A stretch of 64,000 bases of DNA from Parietichytrium sp. I65-24A (GCA_012862575.1 BLSF01000005.1:124001-188000); one strand, 5' to 3'. Numbered from the stretch's first letter, positions 20,127 to 31,893 are shown. The notes: generated by a model from the sequence alone, not told the origin. A program made the numbers and translations.

Positions 20127-22753
20127 TATAACATCCGTCCACGAGGGCCTCCACCAACCCAGAGATTCAAGAGCGCAGAGCCTTTTAGAACATTCCTCCC
20201 GCTGCTCGGTTGAATCTCAGAGTCGGGCGAAAGAAAGCGAAGCTGTAACTCGCACAAGTCGAGCAGAAAAATTGAAAAGTGGATTGCAGTGGCTGAGCAG
20301 AGAGTCATTGCCAAGAGAGAAGATCATTCTGTATGCCTCACGCGCCAGAGAAACCAGAGGGCTTTCGTTGCTTTCGTTTTCTTTCGTTCTTTTCTTCTTT
20401 GCATGCTGGGTTCCAATCCGTTCCGCAATTTTTGCTGGAGGTTTGTGAGGCACCCCACCATCCGATATGGTTTGTTTACGCTGGATTTCGTGGCTTCACT
20501 GTCTGAGAGGTCTGAGAGGTCTGGCAGGTTTCGCATCTTCTGTGACTTGTGACAGTGAGTACGGAAAGCACTACGTTCCGCATTGACCGTGAAGTGCGTC
20601 TTTTGGAAGACGCCGTAGCAGCTTCACTCGCTCGGTTGTTCGAAACGAGTGGAACCTTTGCTCGAAATGGTTCAACTTGTTCAATGCATCAAACCAAGAA
20701 CAGTCGCGAGGGTAGGAGAGATTAAGGAAAACAGCTAATCCAAAATTCCGACAGCAGGGGAGATGTACCTTCCTGAAAATCGACGGAGCCATAGGTAATC
20801 TGTGGTCATCTGTGGTCCGACCGACTCGCAGGAGACAGCGGTACTCGTAGGAGCAGGGATAGGAGTGGGCGAAAATATCTTTTCGTGAAGCAGAGAGCTG
20901 AGGAAATGACTGGATTCCGCAGTCAACGCATCCTGGACTCTGTCTGTGCCTACAGACATCTACAGACAGTAAAATTGATTCAGAGTTTTCAAAAAAAATC
21001 AAAAACCTCGAATGCGTTTGCTGAAAGCTTCGACGCATTCAACTTGCTGGATTCGACTCCAGCCGCTGAATCCGTGGCCGAAGAAAGGCGGGAGGGGTTT
21101 TTTCCACCTCTGAGCCTCCCAAACGTACTAAACGTACTCCTTTTCCCTGGCTTTGATTCGTTGTTGTTTTTGTTTTTGTTGTTTTTTGTGGCTTGGTATT
21201 CGCGCGAATTGCGCTGCTGTTCTTTCTCTGACTCTCTTCATCTGGCATCTGATTGTTTGATTAAAAAATCAAAAAATTAATTGACTGTGAAAATGATATT
21301 TATTCTGATTCCCTGAATTCCATCGAATCGGCGCCTCCTATCTTTTATATTTTGTGACATTTTGTGCAACCAATTGGCCTTCGGGAGGTGCCAGAGGCTC
21401 TCCAAACATGAGGCTTTTGCTCTTCAGCGGCTAGACATTTGGCCGATCGGCCTTGACGTTCACAATTACACCGAATCTCTCAATTGAGGGGAGATGCCAC
21501 AGAGCGGCGTGAACGAGAGGAAGAAAGCACTGAAGAACTTGGAAGACGCCCAAAGCCGGCTTGCGGCCGATCAGCCCTGTGACAGAAACACTTGGGGCAC
21601 CTGTCTTTCAAAGCTCTGCTTCTCGCCCTTCATTCAATCCTCCGACTCCTCACGTCTTTTGCTTTGGTTCCCTCGAGTCCATCAACGGTGGTGAGGAACG
21701 TGGAAAGCAGAATTCACAAGTTTTTGACTGTGAGTGAATTTTTGAGTGAAAATATCTTTCTATCTTTTGCCAGAAATTTGCTTCGGAGAACAATCCGTGT
21801 TCTGCTTCCAAATAGCTGCGAGGATTGGATCGAATTCGCGTCACAGAAACGGCTAGAAACATTCTATTCATCCTGTGGTCCAGACATGTTCAGACTCCCA
21901 CCAGCTTCGCTAGCTCACTCCCAGTCACCTCACTAACAAGCGCAGTTGGTACAAATCTGGACCTTTTAATTATCTCTCAAATAAGAGCACTAAGACTTGC
22001 CGTGAACGCCATCCTTTGGACGGCATAGCCACGGGTACTGGTACTCAGTAGAAAAGTAAGTGGACACAAAGTTTTGCCCAGCAAAGAAATCAGAGAGAGA
22101 GAGTGAGAGTGATGTGGATGAGTGTGTGATTGATTGAACTTTCTCCTTTCTAATTTTTAAAATTTAAAAGAGAGGTAACGGCGCGAGTTGGCACAAGGGT
22201 GGTGACAAGTATGACTTGACGGCACCGATCTGAGAGCGAGCGGACCATGCGAGACACACTCACTCTGCTCGACTTTTCTTTCTTACTTTCATTCTTTTCT
22301 CTTGTTGAGCTGCGGTTTTTCAATTGAGATAAGCTTAGATCCGAGAGATCTGAGATGATCTGAGAGAGACTTGGCCGTGAAGGCAAGTTGAGTTCTGGGA
22401 ACAGCAAGAGCGATGAGGGTGTGCGCGGATGGGTGGAGGTGAAAAGATTCGCCATGCAGGAAACCAGCGCGAACGGAAGAGGGAGGTTGTAAACAGTACT
22501 GACTGTGAGTGCTCAGCGCACAAGTGTACATTTGTCGTCAAGGATTCGCGCGACATCGCCCCAAAATTTGTGCACCTTCCAAAAGCTCGTGCGCCAGGTT
22601 CGTGCCTAAGTACTTACGGGCTAGGAAGCAAGAGCCTACCTTCTTCCTTCCTTCACCGGGCCGCGACAACAATTTGTGTTGCCAGGATTTGGTCCGCCGA
22701 GCAGAGCTTTGCCTGGACACAAAACGAGCCGCGAATCTCAAAGGCCTCGCGCA

Positions 22754-22865
22754 CACCACCACTACCACCACTACCACCACCCAGCAACTTCAAGACAATT
22801 CTTTCTTTCTTTCTTTCTTTCTCACTCTGGCGGTGAGTGCCGTTCTCTCTCTCTCTCTCTTTCTC
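22754..22865. repeat. Compound CACCACTAC / TTTC / TC repeats
   Basis: A CACCACTAC 9-mer (22754-22781) is followed by TTTC units (22799-22822) and TC units (22842-22865). Confidence 0.85.
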
Positions 22866-23991
22866 ACTCACTACTCTCTCTCTCTCACTTACTCTCTCAC
22901 TCACACTCTCTCTGCGAACGTTCGCACAGCGCTCACTTGACTCACGTCCAACTCACAGTCAGTGGGGTCTGTTTGGAATGATTCCAACGTTGCAAAGATT
23001 TGCAAAGGTGGCTGAGCAAACGGATGGATGGACGGGTCTGCGAGCCGCGATTTGTGCACTGCAAGACATTGCAAGACACTGCAAGCACATGCAACTTGTA
23101 AGTTGACTTTGAGCTGCATCATGACTGACAAGTCACACTCGTGGATCTCTGGGTCCCAGCATGTCCCAGCATGGCCTGCATGGCCGCTCGACAGTCAGCT
23201 CGCTGCCACTTTGTCAATTCCACCGCGATCATCAGAATTTAGAATTCAGAATCATCATGTGGAAGTGGCGAAGGTTGAGAAAGTGGCGCAAGGGCAATGA
23301 GTGCCTCCGAAAAGAACTCGTAGGCGCTCTTCTACGAATGCTCGCTGCTCGCTGCGAGACTCTCTCCTTCATCAGCTTCGGACTCAAGCTGTGGTGAGCG
23401 AGCATTCCTTTGAACATTTCCGGCTGGCGAGGTACAAGATGGTACAAGCATCGAAGAAACAAAGAAACAAAGAAACAGAGGAATAATCGTTCTCCCCTGC
23501 ATCCAAGGCCTCTCGCAAAGGATGCCGTGAGTGCTCTCTCGTGGGAGGCCGCACACGCAAAGGCATGCCGCAAGGCATTGCTTTCTTTGTTCGCGAATAC
23601 CACTTTAGCATGCGCAAAGTGCCAAAGTGGCATGGCCCTCCGTTCTCTCCGTTCCAAATTGAGGTGCGGTACAAAAACTTGACTCTTACCCTCGGCCCTA
23701 AACACTCCATACCGAAAATGGGAAGGAGGAGGCAGAAGGCGGGAGGTGTGCACTGTGACGTTACTATTACCATTAAGGGGTCCCATCACGACTCCTAGCT
23801 GGAGGAGGAAAGAGGGTGAAGGAGTGCGTGCTTTCAGTGGGCGAGCGTTCTTGTTTGGAGACGCCGTGGATGGGAGCGTAATCATGTCGACGCCCAAGGG
23901 AGGGAGACAAGCTGGCACCTGAGGGTAGGGAACGAGCGTTTCCGAACTGATGTTTGCTGTGTTTGCTGTTAGTTTTGCAAGGAGTCAATGA

Positions 23992-24065
23992 ATCAATCAA
24001 TGAATGAGTGAGTGAGTGAGTGAGTGAATGAATGAATACGTGGATGAATGAATCAATGAATCAAT
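23992..24065. repeat. GAGT/GAAT tetranucleotide tract
   Basis: TGAATGAGTGAGTGAG-type repeats run through about 70 bp with scattered substitutions. Confidence 0.85.
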
Positions 24066-24576
24066 GATGAAATAGGGAAGAGGGAAGAGGAAGAGGGAGG
24101 GCGGCGATAAAATTTTCTACACTGCTGAAAGGCGGAAGGAAGGAGGACAGCAAAACAGCAGAACAGGAGGAAGGAGGAGAGAGATCACAAATCGACTCGG
24201 GCGTTTCACTTGAATCTCATGTGTCGCAGACTCGCGCGTTTTGTGTCTCCGACACCTGGAACTTTGCTGGAAATTTGGGCTCAGGACTCTCGGCGGTCAG
24301 AAAAAAAAGTCGTGCCCTGACTCACCGCGCAGCCAGCAAAGCACGCTTCCACTACTTCCACTGCAAGCGCCTTGTTCGTCTGCTGGCGAGTGCTCTCTCT
24401 CTCTCTTTCTTTCTTTCTCGTTCTGTGTACAGCAGAGTGCAGGTGTGCGATTCTCGGCAGAGAATTGATCTCTTCGAGAATGGCTCCCGAGTTGATCGTC
24501 AGCGTTTCCGCAAGCCCGTTCCAAGTTGAGTCGTCGGAACTGGGCGAGACCTCTGGGCATGAATTCCGCATGACTC

Positions 24577-25635
24577 TCAAGCGAGAGAGGATTTTGGACG
24601 CAGACATCCGATGCACACTCGGCAGTGAGCAATATGCGCAGCGCTTGCCATCGAATCGGACCGCAGAGGCCCGCAGATCGCGCATTGCTTGCTTTGACAG
24701 TCGAAGAAATGAGTCAGGGCGAATTTAGACGACACGCACAGAGCCTCCGTGCACATGGGATTCATACAGTTTCGCAAGTGATCGAGGTTTCTCTTCATCA
24801 CGTCGCAATGAGGCTGCGTGCAGTTCTTCTCCCTGCACATCCCGGCGTGCTTTAGTAACACCAGCCTTTGCGTCGGGCAATTCGAAATGGGGTCGGCGAA
24901 TGACAACATGCTGGCCCTTCGCGGCAGTGCTTGATGGAAAAGCTGAGCATCGCTGGACTCGGTGTCGATAAACAGTTGTCTCACTTTATTGAGCGTTCCT
25001 CTCCCCACGTCCTCCCCGTTGCGCATTTGACAGTGAGGCGGCGGCATGGGCAAAGGCTCCTCCTCGTCTTCATCCAAAGCCTCGTCGTTCTCGGTCTCCT
25101 CGCCGCCCTCCTCGACTACATGCATATTAAAGGAGAGCGCCTTGACATTTTGGCGCTTTGCCGCTCCGTTGAACGTCGCAGGTCTGCGCCTCTTGTTACC
25201 CAGGTACAAGTTATTTTCCTCGTTTTCACCATTCACAAGCTCGCCATCTCCCTGATGGTCAGCTTGTTTGCATGAACCTAGTGCGCGGAGCTGCAAGCAA
25301 CAAGGGACCGCGCAACACCCAATCAGCTTTGTGCAGGACCCTGCGTGGACCTGGAGGAGACCAGTAACCCTTTTGCAGATGACACAGTTTTGATCAGCGT
25401 TGCACTTGTCAAAGTGCTCGATGAGCGACTTCATCTTGTCGCATCCGTCAACAGCGCAGACAAGGCTATTGCAATCTGTTGCGTGTTGTAGCATTTGCAA
25501 GTGTTTTGCAATCGCAGGATTCAGGACTCTCCCATCCACTGCGCGCTTCACGCCTGCCCCTGCCACCCAAGACCCATGCTTGCGCATCATTTTGGGCGCG
25601 TTGGCGATTGATGTGCCTGTCGTTGAAAGCATCAT
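24577..25635 (-). CDS. Protein with two TAZ-type zinc fingers
   Basis: The first in-frame ATG is at 25635 (352 residues), with a second ATG directly after it. Two copies of the TAZ fold pattern are visible, each with three H-x(3)-C...C...C zinc sites. The first (about 41-117) contains HATDC, HFDKC-NADQNC-VIC and HAGSC. The second (about 256-342) contains HAGMCREKNC-TQPHC, HLRNCMNPMC and HFFDCQSKQC-AIC. A basic NLS-like patch, NKRRRPA, lies near 147-153, followed by an acidic linker. In p300/CBP, TAZ domains bind transactivation domains of transcription factors. Here there is no acetyltransferase, bromodomain or KIX, so a stand-alone transcriptional adaptor is inferred. It lies divergently from the JMJD6 gene, 2.6 kb away. 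Confidence 0.82.
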   Translation of the reverse strand: MMLSTTGTSIANAPKMMRKHGSWVAGAGVKRAVDGRVLNPAIAKHLQMLQHATDCNSLVCAVDGCDKMKSLIEHFDKCNADQNCVICKRVTGLLQVHAGSCTKLIGCCAVPCCLQLRALGSCKQADHQGDGELVNGENEENNLYLGNKRRRPATFNGAAKRQNVKALSFNMHVVEEGGEETENDEALDEDEEEPLPMPPPHCQMRNGEDVGRGTLNKVRQLFIDTESSDAQLFHQALPRRASMLSFADPISNCPTQRLVLLKHAGMCREKNCTQPHCDVMKRNLDHLRNCMNPMCTEALCVSSKFALTHFFDCQSKQCAICGPLRSDSMASAAHIAHCRVCIGCLRPKSSLA

Positions 25636-28194
25636 CTCGCAGATTTTGATCTTCCCAATCACTCCGCAACACAAAAGACTCTGATCGCTCACAGTCCTGC
25701 TTGCTGTCACCCACCGGCTCAGTTGCTCCAGTCAGGGGTCTGGTTGGCCACGATGAGCTTCCTTGCCTGCCTCTTGACCAGTCTTGCAAACGGCAAGAAC
25801 AATGCTACACAATAAACTTAACTTTCCTTTTCCAGCCACGTATGTGCGCTCTCAGGTCTCGGTTTCGATTTTGAATCTGAACTCTGCGTGCAGATTGAAA
25901 GCGACTGCTCGATGTCGACAAAAACTAAGACTGCTTTTCCCCTTTCCTCCAACTCCCGGCGTCTTCGTTGCATGCGAATAGGTCTTACGCAAAGCGACAG
26001 AAGTGGCGCTGATGGACCGGCCGCCCGTCCAACAAATGCGGTTGACCATGTCAGAGAGGAAATATGCATCCGCCGCACGGGCATTTACGCTCGTGGGTAG
26101 GAGCACACGGTCCAGAGATCAGAGTTCCGAGACGGAGAAAATTATTATTTTCGTTGATGATCTCTACTAACATGTAAACTAAACTAAAGGGAGAATTCAG
26201 AATTCAGAATTCAGAATTCAGAATCTTACATCAGAGCACTGATTGTGGAATGCAGTGTCGGATCTCCGCATGAATGTCTTGATCGCACCCTTGTGGTCGG
26301 CGGATTCAGGCGTGGGCTGCCTCTAAGCTCTCCGTAGTTTGTCCCCTCGAGCCTTCACAATTCGAGCTTGTGCCGACTGTAGTCAGATCAACGCTCATAC
26401 ATCAATTTTGAAGACCTTTTGCTCAAATGCGGTAAAGGTTTGATGTGCTCAATCCGGAGCTGCTTCGAGGACAATGTTCCTCGGCATTGGCCTCCTTCCT
26501 TGGATCGTCATTCCTCTTCACTGTCAATCAACGCCACGAAATCTCCCTGCTCCGAGCCGCCCTCAGACTAACGAACATGTCGATTCATCTGTATCTGTAT
26601 TTTGGTGGTCATCGCAGACTTAATGTAGACTCATCTCGAGATGGGTGAATCATTGTCCCAAACCAGCGCTCAGCATGGCACATGGCGCATGGCTTGGACG
26701 CGTTCCCTCCCTCTTCGAGAGATGCATTTCCCCAGACCCTTGGCCTCCAGCCGCAGAATTTGTCCCGCTTCCAGATGCGGAAGAGGCGGCGAGTTTGTTC
26801 GCTGAAGAATACAAAACCAAATAAATTAACTGTAAACATGTGTGTACACGCCTTGCCGACGTATCGGAAAGTGGAACTGACCAGCTACAGGTTCCAAAAT
26901 TGACTTCCGCCTTCCGCATTCGGCTCCCCGGAGGTGGTCAATTTGACTGCCTCGTGAACGTTAACGGAACCTCATCTAACCTTTTCCTCCACTAGCTCTT
27001 CAGTAGAGCGTCGCACTGACAGGCAAGCTCCTGAACGTGTTTGTCGCTGAAAATCGCACAGCTAAAACTTTGTTTTCGATGCGCATCGTCCATAGCCAAA
27101 ATGAAACAACGCAACGCTTTTTTCCCATTCCGTCTCCTCCAAGTGACTGCTTGCTTCTCCATTCTGCTGTGTGCCCCCCCTTGCGGTGTGATCGCAAACA
27201 CAACAAGGACTCGCAGGCCAAGCGATCGCAGTGGAATTATTGGTTGAGCTCGCCACGGTCGCTCTTAGGCGTTGCTTCACATCGCAATTGTTGGGCACTC
27301 TCGTACTGCAACTTGCATCATTTCATCATTCATCATTCATCATTCGTTTTCATTCGCCACCACTAGGCGCGAGTCAACGTCTTGCAACGCCGAGCCACAG
27401 CGCGCGCATCAAAGCAAAAGCTTCTGGCATCCTCAGCCCACGGTCTCGTCAATGGCTCTTTTGATCAAAATTCTTCAAAATTCAAAATTCAAAATTTTTA
27501 CCATGTTGGAACTCGGCACATTTTTACAATTTCGACCTTTGGACTCTTTGGACCACGTGCTTTGGACGTTTTTTTTTTTTGACGACGGCACCCTCCCGGT
27601 GTCCTGCTCGAGGAACAGCCGGAACGTTCTCCACTTGAATTGGTTGTTGCTGAGAGTAGTTAATGCTCGTTAGTAAATAGATAACTGATCGCTAGCTCTA
27701 TATAGTACTAGAGTGTGAATGTGAGCGCCCACAGCCAACCAAGTTGAATGCTCGACCAACCGCCAAAATCGTCTCCCTGCAGTAGCAGTTAATTATTGCA
27801 TTCTATGATTGGCAGGAGCCAGCGTTTGTGTGAGGGCGAAAGTCGCAGGTCAGCTTTTCCGGTAGGACGTTCGTTGGGGCTGGTTTTCCCTACTCACAAC
27901 CGCGGTGAGAGGGAGCGGGAAATAAATTTGGGAAGCTGAGAGGGGAGTGAGAGGGGACTGCGTGTGAAAATTAAATTAAAATTCACCGACAAGTCACCGC
28001 TCCCCCTCAGTGGCGGAAGCAAAACAGCGTCCCCTCAAGCAACTTATCGTGCTCCGCGCTGCTACTCGGTGGCCTAACTCCACCATACCATCCATCCACC
28101 ACCTACCCCGCACCTGCGCCGGCAAGTGTCCTCGAGTACGATAACTGCCTCCCCGTGAGAGGTCTGGGCAGTGGGGAACAGGCAATAGTGAGCG
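25636..28194. other. Divergent promoter region between the TAZ and JMJD6-like genes
   Basis: About 2.6 kb with no supportable gene. A tandem AGAATTC-type repeat (26191-26225), a TTCAAAA-type repeat (27466-27500), short T tracts and CATCATTCAT repeats (27320-27350) are seen. Open frames here are under 140 codons and have no domain signature. Confidence 0.55.
26191..26225. repeat. Tandem 8-mer AGAATTC(A) x4
   Basis: Four near-perfect copies containing EcoRI-like GAATTC cores. The same core recurs singly at 23234-23250 and 52809-52825. Confidence 0.85.
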
Positions 28195-29436
28195 ATGGGC
28201 GACAGGAGCGACAGGAGGGAGGCGCGCGCACGGCCGGAGCTGTGGGAGACGTACGTGGCGGAGGAGGAGCGGTACGATAGTAAGGCGTTTGGGGGACGCA
28301 CGAAAGACCTGCTGCAGTCGTGCAAGCGGCGGCACCGCACGGACATCTCGAGCAAAGTGTGGGACAAGTACGCGTACCACGAGCGATGGCCGGCGGTCAA
28401 GCAGCTGCTGGTGGAGCGGTGTTTGAATAACGTGGCTCGCATCGACGGGGCCAGCATGACGCAGGAAGAGTTCCGCAGCCAGTACGAGCGGCCGCTGATT
28501 CCGTGCCTGATCGATGGGCTGGCGGACGACTGGCCGGCGAGGACGGAGTGGAGTTTGGGCAACTTGAGGGAAAAGTACGGCGAGTGCAGATTCAAGTGTG
28601 GGGAGGACGACGAAGGGTACCCGATCAAGATCAAGCTCAAGCACTTTCTGAGGTACATGAATAGCAGTGCCGATGGCGGGGCAAAGCTGGACGATAGTCC
28701 GCTGTATATATTTGACTCGCACTTTGACGACGACAAGGTTGCCAAAGCATTCTTGGACGACTACCGCGTGCCGCATCTTTTCAACGAAGATCTCTTTCGA
28801 TTTGTCGGGGAGAAGAAGCGGCCACCTTACCGATGGGTGCTCTTTGGGCCAACTCGCTCTGGATCCAACATCCATACCGACCCTCTCGGCACATCTGCAT
28901 GGAACACACTCTTGCGAGGACACAAGCTTTGGACGCTGTTTCCTCCTGATGTGCCCAAGACTCTCGTCAAGGGGAAGAGCTTCATTGACTGGAAAAATGA
29001 GGACGATGAGCCGATTGACTGGAATGTCAATGTCCTTCCGCGCATTCTCGAGCACGGTGGTCAGGAGCTTCGCGACAAGATGATCCAGTTCATTCAAAAG
29101 CCAGGCGAAACTGTATTTGTTCCAACCGATTGGCATCACGGCGTCCTGAATCTGGATACAACCGTGGCAGTGACCCAAAACTTTTGCAGCTCTGGCAACT
29201 TTGAGGCTGTCTGGAAGCAGTCCCGAACCGGCAGAAGGAAGATGGCGCGATCCTGGCTCAAGACTTTGCGGGTCCATCAGCCTGAGCTCGCGACCATCGC
29301 TGACCATTTAGATAGAAAAGACGGTTTCGACTTGGAGGAAGAGATTAAAAAAGCTGATGAGCGTCGCGCAGAGAAGCGTGCAAGAAAAAAGCAAAAGAAA
29401 AGCGAATCTAACGCCGCTGAGTCCGACGACTCGTAA
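28195..29436 (+). CDS. JMJD6: JmjC-domain hydroxylase, JMJD6 type
   Basis: 413 residues from an ATG in good context. JMJD6 is a nuclear Fe(II)/2-oxoglutarate dioxygenase that hydroxylates lysines of splicing factors; arginine demethylation has also been claimed. The cupin core is complete. The metal ligands H227 and D229 sit in GSNIHTDPLGTSAWN, the third ligand is H315 in TDWHHGVLNLDTT, and the 2-oxoglutarate-binding lysine is probably K244 in GHKLW. The stretches VLFGPTRSG, KPGETVFVP and AVTQNFCSSGNFEAVW are JMJD6 hallmarks. The Lys/Arg-rich tail (about 385-405) ends in an acidic Ser run and probably acts as a nuclear localisation and RNA-binding region. The human protein is of similar length. 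There is no intron. Confidence 0.93.
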   Translation: MGDRSDRREARARPELWETYVAEEERYDSKAFGGRTKDLLQSCKRRHRTDISSKVWDKYAYHERWPAVKQLLVERCLNNVARIDGASMTQEEFRSQYERPLIPCLIDGLADDWPARTEWSLGNLREKYGECRFKCGEDDEGYPIKIKLKHFLRYMNSSADGGAKLDDSPLYIFDSHFDDDKVAKAFLDDYRVPHLFNEDLFRFVGEKKRPPYRWVLFGPTRSGSNIHTDPLGTSAWNTLLRGHKLWTLFPPDVPKTLVKGKSFIDWKNEDDEPIDWNVNVLPRILEHGGQELRDKMIQFIQKPGETVFVPTDWHHGVLNLDTTVAVTQNFCSSGNFEAVWKQSRTGRRKMARSWLKTLRVHQPELATIADHLDRKDGFDLEEEIKKADERRAEKRARKKQKKSESNAAESDDS

Positions 29437-29758
29437 GGGCTGGCCAATTTGTTTTCAGGTTTTCTCAACACACCATTTTTTTTACTCCTCTTACATTTCT
29501 TTGAACTTTTCGTGGATCATGCTGTCCCTCCCCTTTTCTTCGTTTTCCGAGGTAGTACGAACACTGCCCCTTTCGATAAAGCAACGAGGATGCTCTGTGT
29601 ATGTAGTTTTTGAATTATTTTAAAGTCGTAAAGTAAGAGAGCAGAAGTGAAACATTCTTTTCTTTCCCGCAACAACATAAAAAGCGTTGCTGAAGATGTC
29701 GATTATTGCAATCTGAGATGTGCGGCGACTACCAAAAAAAGAATGCAGAAATAAACAC
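29437..29758. other. Convergent 3' spacer
   Basis: About 320 bp between the 3' ends of the JMJD6-like and RPB3 genes. It is AT-rich, with T tracts and AATAAA at about 29750, suitable for polyadenylation. No gene is seen. Confidence 0.6.
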
Positions 29759-30862
29759 TTAAAGAAAGCCACCAGTATCCTGAAACCCCATTTGGCTCGC
29801 CCTGAGCTCAACCTCCTGCCCGCCGTTGCTCTGGATCTCATCAATCTTACGATTGAGCAGCTGCAACTTGCCTTGCAGCACTTTCAGAGCGGAGAAAACC
29901 ACCTCGTCTGGTTTCAGAGCTCCGTTTGTCTCCACGGAAAAAATATACCGATTTGGCTCAGTGTCGATTACAACTACAGGATCGTCCTCGGTGGACTTTC
30001 GCCACGAGTTGGACAGTTTGACGCACTCGTCGCAAAACATGCACAGTCGAGAGTTCTCCACAAATACGTTCCCAGTACGGGGGTCGCGTGAGTATACCTT
30101 GGTTGGACAGCACTTCACAAAGTCGTCCTTTTGTTGGTCGGTGAGGTCCTCTATCATCAATTCATTGAGCTCGATGCGAGGCTCGTATGCGAAGGTGGCC
30201 ACACTAACGGGGCACCACTTGGCATGAATTTTGGAGATACCCTTCAACGCGGTACATTTGCATTTGATACTCTGACCTGGTCCGAGCTTCAGAAGAGTGA
30301 TCCCGAGAGGGAGGTTGGGAGTGGTTTCCGAACTGAGAAAGTCAAACGTCTACCTGTTAGCTATAAAAGGCAAATAAAATGCAGCAAAAGTAAGAACAAA
30401 GATGACTCACCTGAAAATCTCCTCATCTTGAGACGAGAAAGTGACGGCCTCGACAGACTCGTTCTTCGTTTTGAGATCGCTGCTGGCTACGATACGGTAT
30501 GGTTCATCGCCATCGTGAGTCACGTCCAGCTCAAATTCTATGGAGCAGTTCGGGCAGTGCGTATCGCAAAAGCAGTCTTGCTTGTACTGAAACCCGTCCA
30601 CCCCTTTGGACGAATTGACCCGGATTGGCACCATGCCCAGCCTGTGCGCGAGAAACTCATCGTGCAAAACTGAAGTGTTCGTCTCGATAGTCACTAGATC
30701 AATCGCCATTGTCGGCGTCTCGCCGATCATGATCCTGCGCAGCGCGTTCGCCACGCTCGTATCCGTATCGGTCAGAACAAACTTGATAAAATCATCCTTC
30801 AGCTCCATGATCTCGATCTTTGGGTCTCGAGGAGACTGATCTAACGGTCCTGGTCGCTCCAT
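29759..30862 (-). CDS. RPB3: RNA polymerase II subunit RPB3
   Basis: Two exons, 30411-30862 and 29759-30332, joined across a 78-nt GT-AG intron (GTGAGT to TTTCTCAG), give 341 residues. RPB3 pairs with RPB11 to form the alpha-like assembly platform of Pol II. ALRRIMIGETPTMAIDLV and SVLHDEFLAHRLGMVPIRV are the signature of the RPB3/alpha family. The zinc loop is present as CFCDTHCPNC. The second exon carries KGISKIHAKWCPV, also typical of RPB3. The splice restores this frame, with PNLPLGITLLKLGPGQ linking the two halves. The start is the only ATG before the family homology. The C-terminal helix that contacts RPB11 is present (VFSALKVLQGKLQLLNRKI). Confidence 0.97.
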
Positions 30863-31400
30863 CTTCCTCCTTCTCGCCGTTCCGATACCAAAGAACGCAA
30901 GTCAGATTCGCCGCTTACACCAGCTGCGAGCACACTTCTCTCTCTCTCTGAATGTCTCTGTGTCTACTCCCCGGTGTCCTCACCTCCAGTGCGCCACCCC
31001 AACACTACTACACCGACCCGTGGTAGATTAGATTGGCCCGGCGGACTTCTCCGTGTGAATCCCGTCTTTCTTGTCCTTCTTGCCTCTCTGGTCTTGGGCA
31101 CGCCGGGTGTCCTCGGGGACTGTCGCGGATAGAGACTGTGGGACGCGCGATCTTAGCGTGCGGTGGTGGTTGGGAGGAGTAGACGGTGCTATGATCAGGT
31201 AGGCACGCCTTACCTTCGCTTGTACTTGCTGTCACTTGGTTCACCACACTCACACTGTCAGTTCCTGTACGTACCTGTTCAATTTATTTTGGGATAAGAA
31301 AATGTTGAACTGCAAGTGGGAATATGACAAGTTAGGTTTCCATGCTGTGCTGTGAATATAAACAGTGGAAGTTGGAATAATTGCTTGCTTGCCCATCTCA
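30863..31400. other. RPB3 upstream region
   Basis: About 540 bp that must hold the RPB3 promoter. A short CT tract lies at 30939-30950. No gene is seen. Confidence 0.5.
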
Positions 31401-31574
31401 TCAAAAGCCGCACTCGCTCACGTGGAGTCCGGCGCCAACCGTGCTTGCCTGGAAATAACTTGGCATGAATTCTGCGTCGGGACTTGAGTCGATGAACCCA
31501 TCCATGTCCAGTATGCCATGATGGCGCCTCGGAGACAATCTTTTATCAGCGTTGTCTGCACACACGAATCCTTC
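31401..31574 (-). pseudogene. Coding-like fragment, possibly part of the adjacent decayed gene
   Basis: This 57-codon frame without its own ATG has protein-like composition (GILDMDGFIDSSPDAEF, then SYFQASTVGAG) and ends at TGA 31401-31403. It lies downstream of the decayed membrane-protein gene on the same strand. It could be a last exon, but no splice pair I tried keeps the frame. Low confidence. Confidence 0.25.
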
Positions 31575-31893
31575 TCAGCTTCAATACTCCTCTCACGCAA
31601 GTTGTGTGAATCCGAGAACGTGCGTCGTCGGCAATCCATATTCAGGTTTTAAATAACAATTTTCAACATGGGCAAGTCAACCTTTTCGTGATTCACAGTG
31701 TCAGAACAGGATAGTTCACAGTCAGTTCACCAAAAAGCAAGACTCACTATCGATAAAATTCGTTGTTGGAGCATGTATCTCAGTCTCTTCAACACAAACG
31801 TAAAAGGCCAAATTATTGTATGAAGATAGCTTGTGGAGTTATTGATGCGAAGGCACCGAAAGAATTACTCGCGAGAGAATATTGTAACCTCGC

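Larger units (their letters stand above)
15567..24576. other. Nine-kilobase gene-poor region
   Basis: No frame here shows a recognisable domain or a convincing exon chain. It holds the upstream region of the zinc-knuckle gene, the 3' flank of the TAZ gene and dense simple repeats: TTCC (15874-15901), CT tracts (15946-16001), AG (16502-16526), T14 (near 17227-17240), a GTTGTGAAA 9-mer (19888-19925), CATC (20100-20126), CACCACTAC (22754-22781), TTTC and TC (22799-22865) and GAGT/GAAT (23992-24065). Open frames of 150-230 codons exist (19489-19977 +, 20571-21038 -, 23232-23918 -), but they lack domain signatures and look like chance frames. ACTCACAGTCAGT occurs at 22951 and its reverse complement at 22498. 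Non-coding RNA or fast-evolving orphan genes cannot be excluded. Confidence 0.6.

Noticed and set aside
15567-24576. Retrotransposon or DNA transposon in the gene-poor region
   Set aside because: No reverse transcriptase, integrase or transposase motif and no long terminal or inverted repeats seen by eye; a repeat search would be needed to exclude old remnants.
24480-24728. 82-codon ATG frame overlapping the 3' end of the TAZ gene antisense
   Set aside because: Partly antisense to conserved TAZ residues; the upstream hydrophobic run comes from a CT microsatellite, not a signal peptide.
27994-29307. 437-codon minus-strand frame
   Set aside because: Antisense to the well-supported JMJD6-like gene.
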